Source of the DNA: Anaerolineae bacterium
Lineage (GTDB): Bacteria; Chloroflexota; Anaerolineae; J102
Length of the DNA: 29,538 nucleotides
Direction: 5' to 3'
Assembly (NCBI GenBank): GCA_027036755.1
Contig: JALWDV010000591.1
Location: 1 to 29,538, forward strand
The notes below the pieces were generated by a model that did not search any database, was not told the origin of the DNA, and worked only from the letters and a program-made list of their open reading frames with translations. Both the position numbers and the translations under genes were made by a program. Of the stretch, positions 7,936 to 16,910 are shown piece after piece (positions within the stretch are counted from its first letter, which is position 1; each line of letters begins with the position of its first letter).

Positions 7936-9960
7936 TCATTTCGTGCGGCGGCGAGAGCGCCTTGCCCGGCCTCGGGGCCGCACGACGGGCTCGGGCAGCC
8001 ATCGGGCGATGTGCGGGAAGGAATCATGCTGGTGGGGGATGGCGATGGCGGCGATGAACGCGTCCTGGAAGAAGTCGTTGGCGGCTGTCTCGACATAACG
8101 AACTGAGCGGGCCAGTTGTTGCGCGGCCCGTCGCCTTTCGCGATTGAGCAGGGCGATGCGAGCGCCGTCGCCCGCGGCGTTGCCCACGGCCTGCACTTCC
8201 TCCAGGGGCGCATCGGGGACCAAACCCAGCACCAGCGCGTGGAAGGGATCGATGTAGCTGCCGAACGCGCCCGCCAGCAGGACGCGATCCAGTTTTTCCA
8301 CGCCCGCCTCGTGCATCAGCGTCTTGCAGCCCGCATAGAGCGCGGCCTTGGCCAGTTGCACGGCCCGCACATCCTCCTGGGTGATGACGATGGGATGCCC
8401 CGACGCCACCTCCTCCTCGGTGGCCAGGGTGAACCGCGCCCGCTTGCCCTGCCAGTGGATGCGCGGATGCTCGATGCGGGGATTGAAACGCCCATCCGCC
8501 AGGAGGACGCCCGCCAGAAACATCTCGGCGATGGCCTCGATGACGCCCGAGCCGCAAATGCCGGTGGGGGAGAGCGCGGGCGGCTGGTCGGGCGTCCACG
8601 CATCGCTCCAGCGCTCCTCGCCGATGATTTTATAGCGCACGGCCCCGGTTTCCCGGTCGATGCGCACGCGCTCGATGGCTCCGGGCGCGGCCCTCATGCC
8701 GTGGCTGATCTGCGCGCCCTCGAACGCGGGGCCGGTGGGGGAGGAGGCGCTGTAAAGCTGGCGACCATCCCATAGTGCGATCTCGGCGTTGGTGCCCACA
8801 TCCACCAGCAGGGTGACGCCCGGCTGCTCATAAGGCTCGGCCGCCAGCAGCGCAGCCACATGATCGGCCCCCACGTGCCCCGCCACCGCGGGCGGGATGT
8901 GCAGATTGGCGGCCGGATGCAGGCGCAGATTGAGCTCGGCCGCGGGCCAGTCCTGGGCCTCGCGGCGGGCCAGGGCAAAGGGCGCTTCGCCCAGATATTT
9001 GGGCGGGATGCCGAGGAAGAGATTGATCATGGTGGTGTTGCCCACCACCACCGCCTCGTGAATATCGACGGTGAGGATGCCTGCCTGCCGGGCCACGCTG
9101 CTGGCCAGACGCCTGAAGGCCTTCAGCACCGAACCGTGCAGTTTCTTGAGACCGTCGGCGTTGCCTGTCGCATAGCTAATCCGGCTCATCAGGTCTTCGC
9201 CGTAGGTGATCTGAGGATTCATGGTCGCATCCGAGGCCAGGAGATCACCCGTTTGCAGATCGCAGAGATAGGCGGCAATGGTGGTGCTGCCCACATCCAC
9301 CGCCAGCCCCCAAATCCCCTCCTGATACCCGGCCCGCAGGTCCATCACCCGGTTTTCGCGCCACAAAATGACCGTAACCTTCCACTCACCTGCGCGCAAT
9401 TCATCCTGCAATTTTCGCAAAAGCGCGGGGGCGGGTTCCAGTTCGGCGGGATTCAGGCCCCACTGCTCGACCAGCGCCCGCCGCAGACGCTCCCAATCGC
9501 TCTGCCGTTCGGCCATGGCGGGGGGCTCCAGCTCGACATAAACTTGTCGTATCGTCGGAGCGACCTGAATGACGCGAACCGTTGCATCTTTGCGAACGAC
9601 CTGCTGATGAATACGCGCATGTTCGGGCACAAAGACGACGACATCGTCGAGAATACGGGCGTTGCAGGCCAGGCGCAGCAGAGTGGGGGAGGAGGGCTGG
9701 TTTTCGAGCCACGCCCGCTCTTGGTCGGTGATAGGGGAGACATGCTCGGGCCCGGAGCGCACGCCCAGCCGGGCGAAAGCGCCTGTCTCGATTTGCACCT
9801 GGCATTTGCCGCAGGCGAGTCGCCCGCCGCAGATGCTTTCGATGGGCTCATCCAGTTGACGGGCGGCGTCCAGGATACTGATTCCGCGAGAAAAGACGCC
9901 GCGGCGACCCGATGGCAGGAAGACAACCGTGACGGGGGATGAGGGGTTTGTTTTTGACAT
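7936..9960 (-). CDS. RACo-like reductive activator of corrinoid proteins (2Fe-2S/ASKHA)
   Basis: A 674-residue protein. An N-terminal [2Fe-2S] ferredoxin domain has ligands C44, C50, C53 (CGGRLACGKC) and C99. A middle domain follows, and then an ASKHA-type ATPase fold (AVDVGSTTIAAYL, VVVGNTTMINLFLG, LLVDVGTNAEIAL, GICGSGVIEAIAEM, LLAGAFGSYIDP). This is the architecture of RACo/RamA proteins, which use ATP and a low-potential electron to return inactive cob(II)alamin to Co(I) in corrinoid methyltransferases. The start at MSKTNPSS (9960) is chosen because the ferredoxin fold begins there. The frame runs 43 codons further upstream into AT-rich sequence. Neither start has a clear ribosome site. 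The C-terminus is very basic (RPRGRARRSRRRTK). No corrinoid protein or methyltransferase is nearby, so its target must be elsewhere. Confidence 0.87.
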   Translation of the reverse strand: MSKTNPSSPVTVVFLPSGRRGVFSRGISILDAARQLDEPIESICGGRLACGKCQVQIETGAFARLGVRSGPEHVSPITDQERAWLENQPSSPTLLRLACNARILDDVVVFVPEHARIHQQVVRKDATVRVIQVAPTIRQVYVELEPPAMAERQSDWERLRRALVEQWGLNPAELEPAPALLRKLQDELRAGEWKVTVILWRENRVMDLRAGYQEGIWGLAVDVGSTTIAAYLCDLQTGDLLASDATMNPQITYGEDLMSRISYATGNADGLKKLHGSVLKAFRRLASSVARQAGILTVDIHEAVVVGNTTMINLFLGIPPKYLGEAPFALARREAQDWPAAELNLRLHPAANLHIPPAVAGHVGADHVAALLAAEPYEQPGVTLLVDVGTNAEIALWDGRQLYSASSPTGPAFEGAQISHGMRAAPGAIERVRIDRETGAVRYKIIGEERWSDAWTPDQPPALSPTGICGSGVIEAIAEMFLAGVLLADGRFNPRIEHPRIHWQGKRARFTLATEEEVASGHPIVITQEDVRAVQLAKAALYAGCKTLMHEAGVEKLDRVLLAGAFGSYIDPFHALVLGLVPDAPLEEVQAVGNAAGDGARIALLNRERRRAAQQLARSVRYVETAANDFFQDAFIAAIAIPHQHDSFPHIARWLPEPVVRPRGRARRSRRRTK

Positions 9961-10134
9961 AACGTTGGCGTAAATTGAATGATCTCGGTGACGGGGCGTG
10001 GGAAGTGCGGTTTCGATTATGTCACATTCGTGGCCTGACGGGCCTGATTGTAGCAATGCGTCCGGAATTTTGCAATTGAGGCTGGCCACGCGATGAGAAA
10101 ATTAGAGATTCCTGCAGATTTGACGAAAATCGGG

Positions 10135-10166
10135 CAATATCCCACATTTTCCCACAATATCCCACA
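10135..10166. promoter_or_regulatory. Direct repeat CAATATCCCACA, 20-base period, upstream of RACo gene
   Basis: Two exact 12-base copies (10135-10146 and 10155-10166) with TTTTCCCA between them, which is itself a half-match. The period of 20 bases is about two helical turns. It is in an AT-rich patch about 175 bases upstream of the RACo start. It could be an operator for the minus-strand gene, or chance. Confidence 0.4.
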
Positions 10167-10317
10167 AATCTCATCCTTTATGTCGAATAAAATGTCATTT
10201 TGCGCCATAAGAAGACATAACTGTCATAGTGATCACCAATATGTGAGGGTTCTAGGTGACATAAAGTTGCATCTCTGGCGTCATTTCGAGGGAGCGCAGC
10301 GACCGAGAAATCCCCCT

Positions 10318-10405
10318 GCCACGTCCGCCCGGTGATGAATTCGCCGGGCTACAGGACAGCGCCGTATAAATCCGGACAGCGCCGCAGGGGCGCTGTTTCT
10401 AGCCG
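10318..10405 (+). repeat. Naked, partial core of the hairpin-rich mobile element (copy A)
   Basis: Matches the left two-thirds of the core found in the complete elements at 19106, 24690 and 28975: GCCACGTCCGCCCGG, then a hairpin with TGAAT loop, CAGCGCC and GGCGCTGTTTCTAGCCG. It has diverged and has neither terminal repeats nor target duplication. It is preceded by TCATTTCGAGGGAGCGCAGC, a different common bacterial repeat type. The rest of the 9961-10621 gap holds no gene that I can support. Confidence 0.75.
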
Positions 10406-10621
10406 CACGTCTCCCCCACCCCACTGCATGTCCCCGCCAGATTTTATGTCTATCCCCTACTCGCGCTGAGGGAATGTCTACTTGCGCCACTCACAACGCA
10501 AAGCGGGTTCAAGCAGCGTCGATGCAGCGGGCCCGCATCCCCCAATCAGCATATCAACACATTCCTCCTTCCCAATCAGGTCTTATGTCAAGATAGCGTT
10601 GACGACAAGGGCTGTTTCCCG

Positions 10622-11932
10622 TCATATCTCGTAAGATTCGAAGCGGCCCGCCAGCGTTTGCGGCAGGCGCCCGCTGATGCGCACGCCCGCGCCCTCGTGG
10701 CGCTCCTCCTCCACCACCCCGTAGGTGTGGAAAAGGTCCACCAGCTCGCCCTGGTCGTAGGGGATGAAGACCTGCGCGGGCCTCATGCGGGCGATGAGGG
10801 TGGCATCGATGCGCTGCAACAAGGCGTCCATCCCCCGGCCCTGGAGCGCGGAGATGGCGACGGCGTCCGGGTAGTCTTCACGCAGTTCGGGGGGCGACTC
10901 GCCGCCCGGCAGCAGGTCGATCTTGTTGAAGGCGGTCACCGCGGGGATGTGCCCCGCGCCTAGGTCATCCAGCACCTCCTCCACCACCGCTGCCTGCTCC
11001 AGCGCGTTGGGGTGAGACGCGTCCACCACGTGCAGGATGAGATCGGCCTCCAGGATTTCCTCCAGCGTGGCCCGAAAAGCGGCCACCAGGTCGGTGGGCA
11101 GCTTCTGGATGAAGCCCACGGTGTCGGTGATGAGGGCTTCCCGGCCCGAGGGCAGAAGCACCTTGCGGGTGGTGGGATCCAGGGTGGCGAAGAGCTTGTC
11201 TTCGGCCAGCACCCGGGCCGGGGTGAGCGTGTTGAGCAGGGTGGATTTCCCCGCGTTGGTGTATCCCACCAGCGCGACCAGGGGCAGATGCGATTCCCGG
11301 CGTCGCGCCCGATAGCGCTCGCGATGCGCCCGCACGTCCGCCAGCTCCCGCTTGAGCTGCGCGATCTTGCGGCTGATCTCCCGCCGGTCGATTTCGAGCT
11401 GGGTTTCGCCGGGCCCGCGCACGCCCACGCCGCCGCTGGCTCCTCCTGCGCGTCCCCCCGCCTGCCGGGCGAGATGCGTCCAGGCCCGGGTGAGCCGGGG
11501 CAAACGATATTCGTATTGGGCCAGCTCCACTTGCAGCGCGCCCTCCTTCGTGTGCGCGTGCTGGGCGAAGATGTCGAGAATGAGCGCGGTGCGATCCAGC
11601 ACCTTCACGTTCTCGTCATCGATGGCCCTTTCGATCTCGCGTTGCTGCCGGGGGCTGAGCTCGTCGTCGAAGATGACCACCTGGATGTCTTCGCCCCGAA
11701 CGACGCTCACCAGCTCCTCCAGCTTGCCCTTGCCGATGAGGGTGGCGGGATTGGGCCGCTCCAGGGTTTGGGTCAAACGGCCTGCGACGGTCACGCCCGC
11801 GGTTTCGGCCAGGCGCGCCAGCTCGTCCAGGCTGTCATCCAGCGTGAAGGGGGCGGGCTGTCCTTTGATGGCGACGCCCACCAGCAGCCCGCGTTCGATG
11901 ATGGGTTTGAGTTTGATGGGGTTTTTGGGCAT
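10622..11932 (-). CDS. hflX: GTPase HflX
   Basis: A 436-residue ribosome-associated GTPase that splits stalled or stressed 70S ribosomes. The N-terminal HflX domain (GVAIKG..., RLTQTLERPNPATLIGKGKLEEL) is followed by a coiled linker and the glycine-rich GGRAGGASGGVGVRGPGE segment. The G domain shows GYTNAGKST (G1), DTVGF (G3) and NKID (G4). The length is normal. No clear ribosome site precedes the ATG. The upstream sequence is a repeat, so the 5' region may have been remodelled. It stands alone, 238 bases after the M28 gene on the same strand. Confidence 0.95.
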   Translation of the reverse strand: MPKNPIKLKPIIERGLLVGVAIKGQPAPFTLDDSLDELARLAETAGVTVAGRLTQTLERPNPATLIGKGKLEELVSVVRGEDIQVVIFDDELSPRQQREIERAIDDENVKVLDRTALILDIFAQHAHTKEGALQVELAQYEYRLPRLTRAWTHLARQAGGRAGGASGGVGVRGPGETQLEIDRREISRKIAQLKRELADVRAHRERYRARRRESHLPLVALVGYTNAGKSTLLNTLTPARVLAEDKLFATLDPTTRKVLLPSGREALITDTVGFIQKLPTDLVAAFRATLEEILEADLILHVVDASHPNALEQAAVVEEVLDDLGAGHIPAVTAFNKIDLLPGGESPPELREDYPDAVAISALQGRGMDALLQRIDATLIARMRPAQVFIPYDQGELVDLFHTYGVVEEERHEGAGVRISGRLPQTLAGRFESYEI

Positions 11933-12025
11933 GATGGAACGCAGATGACGCAGAAAAAACTGATCTACGCAGATAAAATCAAGACAATCTCTCCTGCGTC
12001 ATTCGGAATGACGTAGCAAATGAAG

Positions 12026-12118
12026 GTTGGCGGAGCCAACGTTGGGCGAGTCTGCAATGGGCGTGATGCGTAATGCGTAATGCGTGAGATCGTCACGCAT
12101 CACGGATCACGCATTACG
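12026..12118. repeat. Hairpin GTTGG-CGGAG-CCAAC and a 50-base palindrome
   Basis: Within the 11933-12170 gap. 12026-12040 is a small hairpin with the GGCGGAG motif seen in the REP-like elements. 12069-12118 is a nested palindrome: CGTAATGCGT pairs with ACGCATTACG and TGCGTGA with TCACGCA around a short loop. Related TCACGCATCACGCATCAC sequence is at 23373-23390. The flanks hold two copies of CAGAAAAAACTGATCTACG (11950 and 12145 regions). No gene is visible. Confidence 0.7.
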
Positions 12119-12170
12119 GGCTTGGCCTCCCGCGCAGTCCTGACAGAAAAAACTGATCTACGGAGATTCC

Positions 12171-13085
12171 TCAATCAGAGTTAGCTTCGATGTAGCTTTC
12201 CAGCAGGAGGCCCACGGCTTGCAGCGTGGACGCGTCCAGCTTGTCGCAGTCGTCCTCGGTGGTGCGGGCGTAGGGATAATCGGGCTGGATGATCTCGGCG
12301 GTGGGGATTTCGGCCTGCAGGAAGACGAGATGCGCATCCTTGACGGCCGGCCCGGTCTCGTCCACAAAGCGATCCCCCAGGCCCAGCTCATCCGCCAGGT
12401 CCCAGAGCTGTTCTTGCAGCTCGGGCGTGGCGTCGGGCAAGCGGGGAAATACGGCGTCGGTCGCGCCGACCAGGTTCAGGTAAATTATCGCGTCCGGCTG
12501 CCGTCCATCCGCGAACTGCCTTGCGCCCGAGGCTTCTTTCCACGAAGGCAGGCCCGCTTCGGCCTCGCCATCCAGAAAAAGCAGCCACACGCGATGATGC
12601 AGATGCTCGATATCCATGACTCGGGCCAGCTCCAGCAGCACGGCTGCGCCCGAAGCGCCGTCATTCGCGCCGGGCGAGGGCTGGGTGCGCCGCGCGGGAT
12701 CAGGATCGGCGTCGGAGATGCTGCGGGAATCGTAGTGCGTGGCGATGACCAGCAGCGGGCCTTCAGCGCCGCCAGCCAGGCCCGCCACGTTGCGCAGGCG
12801 CATATCGCCCGCGGCGTAATCCTCCTCGGCCGTCTTCCAGCCCTGCCGACGCAGCTCTTCGAGGATTAGATTCGCGGTCTGGTCGTTTTCGGGCGAGCCA
12901 GCGGGCCGCGGGCCGATCTCGCAGATATCCTGGGCCAGGACCAGCGCCCGCGCGCCGTCGAAGCCATCGCTCACGGGCGATGCGCGGCCGGGCAGCAATC
13001 CCCATCCCAGCCAGGCCAGATACCCCAGGGCCAGGGCCAACGCGAAGAGCGTGGCGAGCTGCGGCCATCCTCGCAGGCGGGCCAT
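12171..13085 (-). CDS. M28 peptidase/glutaminyl-cyclase-like protein with a degenerate metal site
   Basis: A 304-residue protein with one N-terminal membrane segment (10-31), so probably anchored with its domain outside. The fold is the M28 family, closest in layout to glutaminyl-peptide cyclotransferases: ATHYDS (115-120), PGANDGASG with metal-ligand-type D142, FLDGEAEAG (171-178), LNLVGATD (203-210), KDAHLVFL, and YPYARTTEDDCDKLD. Two expected zinc ligands are changed: the second Glu of DGEE is A175, and the His usually before TTED is R274. The protein may be inactive or may bind metal differently. It starts just after the der stop, and AAGGAG within the der end serves as a ribosome site, so it is translated with der. 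Confidence 0.82.
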   Translation of the reverse strand: MARLRGWPQLATLFALALALGYLAWLGWGLLPGRASPVSDGFDGARALVLAQDICEIGPRPAGSPENDQTANLILEELRRQGWKTAEEDYAAGDMRLRNVAGLAGGAEGPLLVIATHYDSRSISDADPDPARRTQPSPGANDGASGAAVLLELARVMDIEHLHHRVWLLFLDGEAEAGLPSWKEASGARQFADGRQPDAIIYLNLVGATDAVFPRLPDATPELQEQLWDLADELGLGDRFVDETGPAVKDAHLVFLQAEIPTAEIIQPDYPYARTTEDDCDKLDASTLQAVGLLLESYIEANSD

Positions 13086-13087
13086 CC

Positions 13088-14473
13088 CTACGAACGCTCC
13101 TTGCCTCGCAGCTTCAGCCGGATGGGCGTGCCCTCATACGGATAGCGCTCCCGAATTTTGTTCTCCAGATAGCGCATGTAGGTGAAATGCACGGCCCGGG
13201 GATCATTCACGAAGAAAACGAAGGTGGGAGGATCAACACTGGCCTGGGTGACGTAGTAAAAACGCGCCCGCCGCCCCTTGAAAGTCTTGGGCGGATTGGC
13301 CGCCACCGCGTCCTGCAACAGGCGATTGAGCTCGCCCGTGGGCAGACGCATCTCCCGCTCCTCCTTCACCCGCAGCGCGGTGGGCAAAATCTGATTGACG
13401 CGCTGCCTGGTGAGAGCCGAGACGTAGAGCACGGGCACGTAATCCAGAAATTTCAACTCCTGACGCAGGCTTTTGTTGTACTCGGCCATGGTGTGGGTGT
13501 CCTTTTCGATGTCGTCCCACTTGTTGACCACGATGATCAAACTGCGGCCCTCCTCCAGGATGTAGCCGCCGATGTGCGCATCCTGAGCCGTGACGCCCTC
13601 GGTGGCGTCCAGCACCAGCAGCGCTACGTCGGAACGCCCAATAGCCCGCAGCGCCCGCATCACGCTGTACTTTTCCACGCCCTTCTCGATGCGTCCGCGC
13701 CGCCGGATGCCCGCGGAATCCACCAGCACCACATCCTTGCCATCCCAGGTGAGATGCGTATCCACCGCGTCGCGGGTGGTGCCAGCGATGTCGCTGACGA
13801 TGGCCCGCTCCTGCCCCAGCAGCGCGTTCAACAGCGAGGATTTGCCCACGTTGGGGCGTCCCACGATGGCGATGCGCAGCGCGTCATCCTCCTCATCCTC
13901 CGGCGCGGGCGTTTGGGGCAGATGCGCCACCACCACATCCAGCAGATCCCCCGTGCCGGTGCCGTGATAGGCGGAGATGGGATAGGGATCGCCCAGGCCC
14001 AGCGCGTAGAACTCCAGCGCATTCATGCGACGCTCCGCGTTATCCGCCTTGTTGGCGGCCAGGATCACGGGCTTGTCCGTCTCGCGCAGCAGGCCCGCCA
14101 CCTCCTCATCCGCGGCGGTGAGCCCTTCCTTGGCGTCCACCAAAAAGACGATGACATCAGCCTCTTCGATGGCCTGCTCAGCCTGCGAACGGATTTCGGC
14201 GACAAAGCCCTTGGAGGCGGAAGCCAGGGGATCGTAGGACGCGGCGACCTGACGGCCGCTCCGCTCCTTCAGCGGTTCGATGCCGCCGGTGTCAACGACG
14301 ACAAAAGACGCGCCATTCCACTCAGCGTCGCCATAAAGGCGATCCCGGGTGGTGCCGGGCATATCTTCGACGATGGCCTGTCGCTGGCCGATGAGACGAT
14401 TGTACAGGGTGGATTTGCCCACGTTGGGGCGTCCTACCAGGGCGACAATGGGTTTGGGCTGATGTTTGGTCAT
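13088..14473 (-). CDS. der: Ribosome-assembly GTPase Der (EngA)
   Basis: A 461-residue protein with the diagnostic tandem G domains. Domain 1 has GRPNVGKSTLYNRL, DTGGIEPL and NKAD. Domain 2 has GRPNVGKSSLLNALLG, DSAGIRRRG and NKWD. A C-terminal KH-like domain follows (TFKGRRARFYYVTQ...PPTFVFFVNDP) and the end is basic (KLRGKERS). It acts in 50S subunit assembly. The order der-M28 is tight. The upstream gap to cdaR is 211 bases and contains two copies of a short repeat. No strong ribosome site precedes the ATG. Confidence 0.96.
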   Translation of the reverse strand: MTKHQPKPIVALVGRPNVGKSTLYNRLIGQRQAIVEDMPGTTRDRLYGDAEWNGASFVVVDTGGIEPLKERSGRQVAASYDPLASASKGFVAEIRSQAEQAIEEADVIVFLVDAKEGLTAADEEVAGLLRETDKPVILAANKADNAERRMNALEFYALGLGDPYPISAYHGTGTGDLLDVVVAHLPQTPAPEDEEDDALRIAIVGRPNVGKSSLLNALLGQERAIVSDIAGTTRDAVDTHLTWDGKDVVLVDSAGIRRRGRIEKGVEKYSVMRALRAIGRSDVALLVLDATEGVTAQDAHIGGYILEEGRSLIIVVNKWDDIEKDTHTMAEYNKSLRQELKFLDYVPVLYVSALTRQRVNQILPTALRVKEEREMRLPTGELNRLLQDAVAANPPKTFKGRRARFYYVTQASVDPPTFVFFVNDPRAVHFTYMRYLENKIRERYPYEGTPIRLKLRGKERS

Positions 14474-14521
14474 GGGTGAGCGTAATGTCTGTTAGGCGCT
14501 ATCGGAAATAAGAAGGTTGTT

Positions 14522-14604
14522 GTAACTGCTAACGTAGTCCTGTTCACCCGACACGGATGGGAGGAAACACGGATAAATCTTTGTAACTGCTAAGGTAGTC
14601 TGTC
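14522..14604 (+). repeat. Short dispersed repeat, copies 2 and 3
   Basis: GTAACTGCTAACGTAGTC at 14522 and GTAACTGCTAAGGTAGTC at 14583, a 61-base offset, both followed by CTGT-type sequence. Between them is ACACGGATGGGAGGAAACAC, related to the ACACGGAT-type repeat near 23097. Just after, at 14616, comes GGCTGGGGTGGGGGCAAAGT, which recurs at 29303. This fills the der-cdaR gap. Confidence 0.65.
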
Positions 14605-14684
14605 TGTCTTCTAGGGCTGGGGTGGGGGCAAAGTCCAGCGAAAAGTTGAGAGTCCGCCTCACCGTGGGTTGTTTCCAATAATAT

Positions 14685-16037
14685 CTACTTTGATGGCGTG
14701 GCGGTGGCCGCGGGCGTGGGCGTGAGGGTGGATATTGGCGTGGAAGTCGCCTGCGTCGCGGGTTTTGTCGCACGGGGCGTGGGCGTCGGCGTTGGTCGGG
14801 CGACGATGGTGACCTGCACCGATTCGGGCAGCACGGTCTGCACGGTGACGCCCTCGGGCAGCACCAACACGGGGATGACGGTGTGAGCGCCCGCCTCCAG
14901 GCCCGAGAGATTGAGCACCGCCCGCACATTGACATCGGCGGTGAGGGATTGCAGCTTGGGTAGCGGGCCTTGCAGGATCACGTCGATGGTGCGGGGCGAG
15001 ATGCTCTCCACCCGCAGATCGGGGTTGAGGCCCTGCACCATGGGCCGCAAGGTCATGGTGAGGCTGCCTTCGATGGGCTCGATGCGCACGTGCACGACGA
15101 CCGATTGTGCGCCGCCCACCGCGGCCACGGATTTGGGCGCGATGATGGGCACCATCTCCTCCACATCGTCCGTGGCTCCCGAGATATTCATCGGGATGGT
15201 TTCCACAAAGGGCGGCATCTCCTTCAGCGTGTCGGGATCGCCAAAGAGAGTCACGGTGGTGGGATCAACGGTGATGCCGGTGATGCGATAGTTGGCCGCG
15301 GGCTGTCCCTTGATCTTGGGCAAAACGGTTTTTTCGGCGAACCCCTGACGCTGCTCCACCGGAACCAGGGCGGTGACGGTGGCGGGCTCCGCCTCAAGGC
15401 CCGAGATGACCAGGCCGTTGGCGTCTCGCAAGGTCACGAAATCATTGACCTTGACATCCTCGCGGGCGTCGGTGAGCCGCACCGCGATCTCGGCCCGGGC
15501 GACCTGCTCCACCTTGGGCTCGGGCCCGCGCACGGTGACCACGGTGGGCGTGATCACTGGCGCACCCGCAATAAAGCCGAAGGGAGGATCGCCAATGAGG
15601 TTGGCGACCACCGGCACGTCCTTCTCGACCTTGCGCACCAGTTGCACCACGACCGCATCGGGGTAGATGTTCAGAATGTGGACGCTGGCCACGTTGGTCT
15701 GCACCCGGATGGGGACTTCCTGCGCGCCCGCTTCCAGGCTGGAGAGATCGATGGTGGCGGTGAAGTCGGAGGGTGTGAGATTGTTGAGCACGCCCTGGGG
15801 CCCGCGGACGCGCACATCCACGGTGTTGGGAAGCTCAGGTTGTTGCTCGGCGAAGACCAGAGCGGAGGGCGGCTTCTGCACCCGCACGGGAACGCCCGAG
15901 ATCAGCGCGGTGACCACGGGATTCTCCCGCTGCACGGCCACCACCCAAACGACGATGGCAAGGACCAGGGCCAGGGCCAGAGTGCCCAGCCGATCCATCC
16001 ACAACGCCCGGGAGCTGACTGCATCGCCGTTGGTCAT
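14685..16037 (-). CDS. cdaR: YbbR-domain protein CdaR, regulator of diadenylate cyclase
   Basis: A 450-residue protein with one N-terminal membrane segment (17-36) followed by about four YbbR repeats outside the membrane (starting near VTALISGVPVRVQ, VPVVANLIGDPP, VEQRQGFAEKTVLPKIKG and PIEGSLTMTLRPMV). It ends in a low-complexity Thr/Pro tail (from about 413), probably a surface linker. In Firmicutes CdaR binds and modulates the CdaA cyclase. Here the gene overlaps the cdaA end by four bases (ATGA), with GGAGGAG just upstream, so the pair is translationally coupled. The Pro/Thr tail is longer than in the Bacillus protein. Confidence 0.9.
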   Translation of the reverse strand: MTNGDAVSSRALWMDRLGTLALALVLAIVVWVVAVQRENPVVTALISGVPVRVQKPPSALVFAEQQPELPNTVDVRVRGPQGVLNNLTPSDFTATIDLSSLEAGAQEVPIRVQTNVASVHILNIYPDAVVVQLVRKVEKDVPVVANLIGDPPFGFIAGAPVITPTVVTVRGPEPKVEQVARAEIAVRLTDAREDVKVNDFVTLRDANGLVISGLEAEPATVTALVPVEQRQGFAEKTVLPKIKGQPAANYRITGITVDPTTVTLFGDPDTLKEMPPFVETIPMNISGATDDVEEMVPIIAPKSVAAVGGAQSVVVHVRIEPIEGSLTMTLRPMVQGLNPDLRVESISPRTIDVILQGPLPKLQSLTADVNVRAVLNLSGLEAGAHTVIPVLVLPEGVTVQTVLPESVQVTIVARPTPTPTPRATKPATQATSTPISTLTPTPAATATPSK

Positions 16038-16840
16038 ATCGTCTCCTCCGAATCGAAGAGATCGCGGCGGGCCTCGTAAAAGCGTTCGAGGATGCGTCGC
16101 AGCCGTTTTTCATCCAGACGGCGGGCCATGCGGCCATTGCGGGCGGCGGAGATGCTGCCGGTCTCCTCGCTGACCACGATGGCCAGGGCGTCGGTGTCTT
16201 CGGTGACGCCGAGGGCGGCCCGATGCCGGGTGCCCAGCGAGGTGTCGGGCAGCGGGCGTTGCGTAAGAGGCAGCACGCAGGCCGCGGCCACAATGCGAGC
16301 GCCGCGAATGATGACAGCGCCGTCGTGCAGGGGCGTGCCCGGATAGAAAATGGTGATGAGGAGCTCGCGGTTGACCGCTGAATCGATGGGGACGCCGGTC
16401 TCGATGTACGGGTCCAAAACGATCCTGTCTTCCAGCACGATGATGGCGCCGTAGCGCAATTTGGACATACGCATCGTGGCCGAGATCAGCTCGCTGATGA
16501 TGCGCGAATAACCTGTGCTCCGGCGTTGTCTGCCAAAGAACACCTCGGTGCGCCCCACCTTCTCCAACGCCCGACGCAATTCGGGCTGAAAGATGACGGG
16601 CAGGGCGATGAGAATGGCCAGCGAGGAGGCGCTGATGAGCCAACTGAACGCGGTCAGGCCGGTGAAGCTGCCCAACAGGGCGATGATCAAAAAGATGATC
16701 AGCAGGCCGCGCAAAAGCTGTACGGCTTGCGTACCGGCGAACAGCCGCAGCAGGGCGTAGAAAACCGCGGTCACCAACAAGATGTCGATGGCGCTTTTGG
16801 GCCAGCTAAACTGGCTGAAGATGGCAATCAGGTTATCCAT
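16034..16840 (-). CDS. cdaA: Membrane diadenylate cyclase CdaA (c-di-AMP synthase)
   Basis: A 268-residue protein with three N-terminal membrane helices (about 15-80) and a DAC domain. The catalytic motifs are LHDGAVIIRGARI (DGA) and GTRHRAALG (RHR), and the segment SEETGSISAARNG follows. It makes c-di-AMP from two ATP at the inner membrane. It is the first gene of the cdaA-cdaR pair. c-di-AMP commonly controls potassium transport through RCK_C domains. An RCK protein is encoded at 25186 in this window, a possible but unproven target. The upstream region is a repeat-filled stretch without a clear promoter. Confidence 0.95.
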   Translation of the reverse strand: MDNLIAIFSQFSWPKSAIDILLVTAVFYALLRLFAGTQAVQLLRGLLIIFLIIALLGSFTGLTAFSWLISASSLAILIALPVIFQPELRRALEKVGRTEVFFGRQRRSTGYSRIISELISATMRMSKLRYGAIIVLEDRIVLDPYIETGVPIDSAVNRELLITIFYPGTPLHDGAVIIRGARIVAAACVLPLTQRPLPDTSLGTRHRAALGVTEDTDALAIVVSEETGSISAARNGRMARRLDEKRLRRILERFYEARRDLFDSEETI

Positions 16841-16910
16841 GTAGCGCTATTGCATCCCCTGAACACTCAGGGGCGGAAAAATGATCCATCAATTTCAAAT
16901 TCGGTCCGGC

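Noticed and set aside
10135..10166. DnaA boxes or an origin
   Set aside because: CAATATCCCACA differs from TTATCCACA, with an extra C, and no dnaA/dnaN or origin features are nearby.
12980..14479. 499-codon open frame on the plus strand
   Set aside because: Antisense shadow of der. It has no recognisable motifs.
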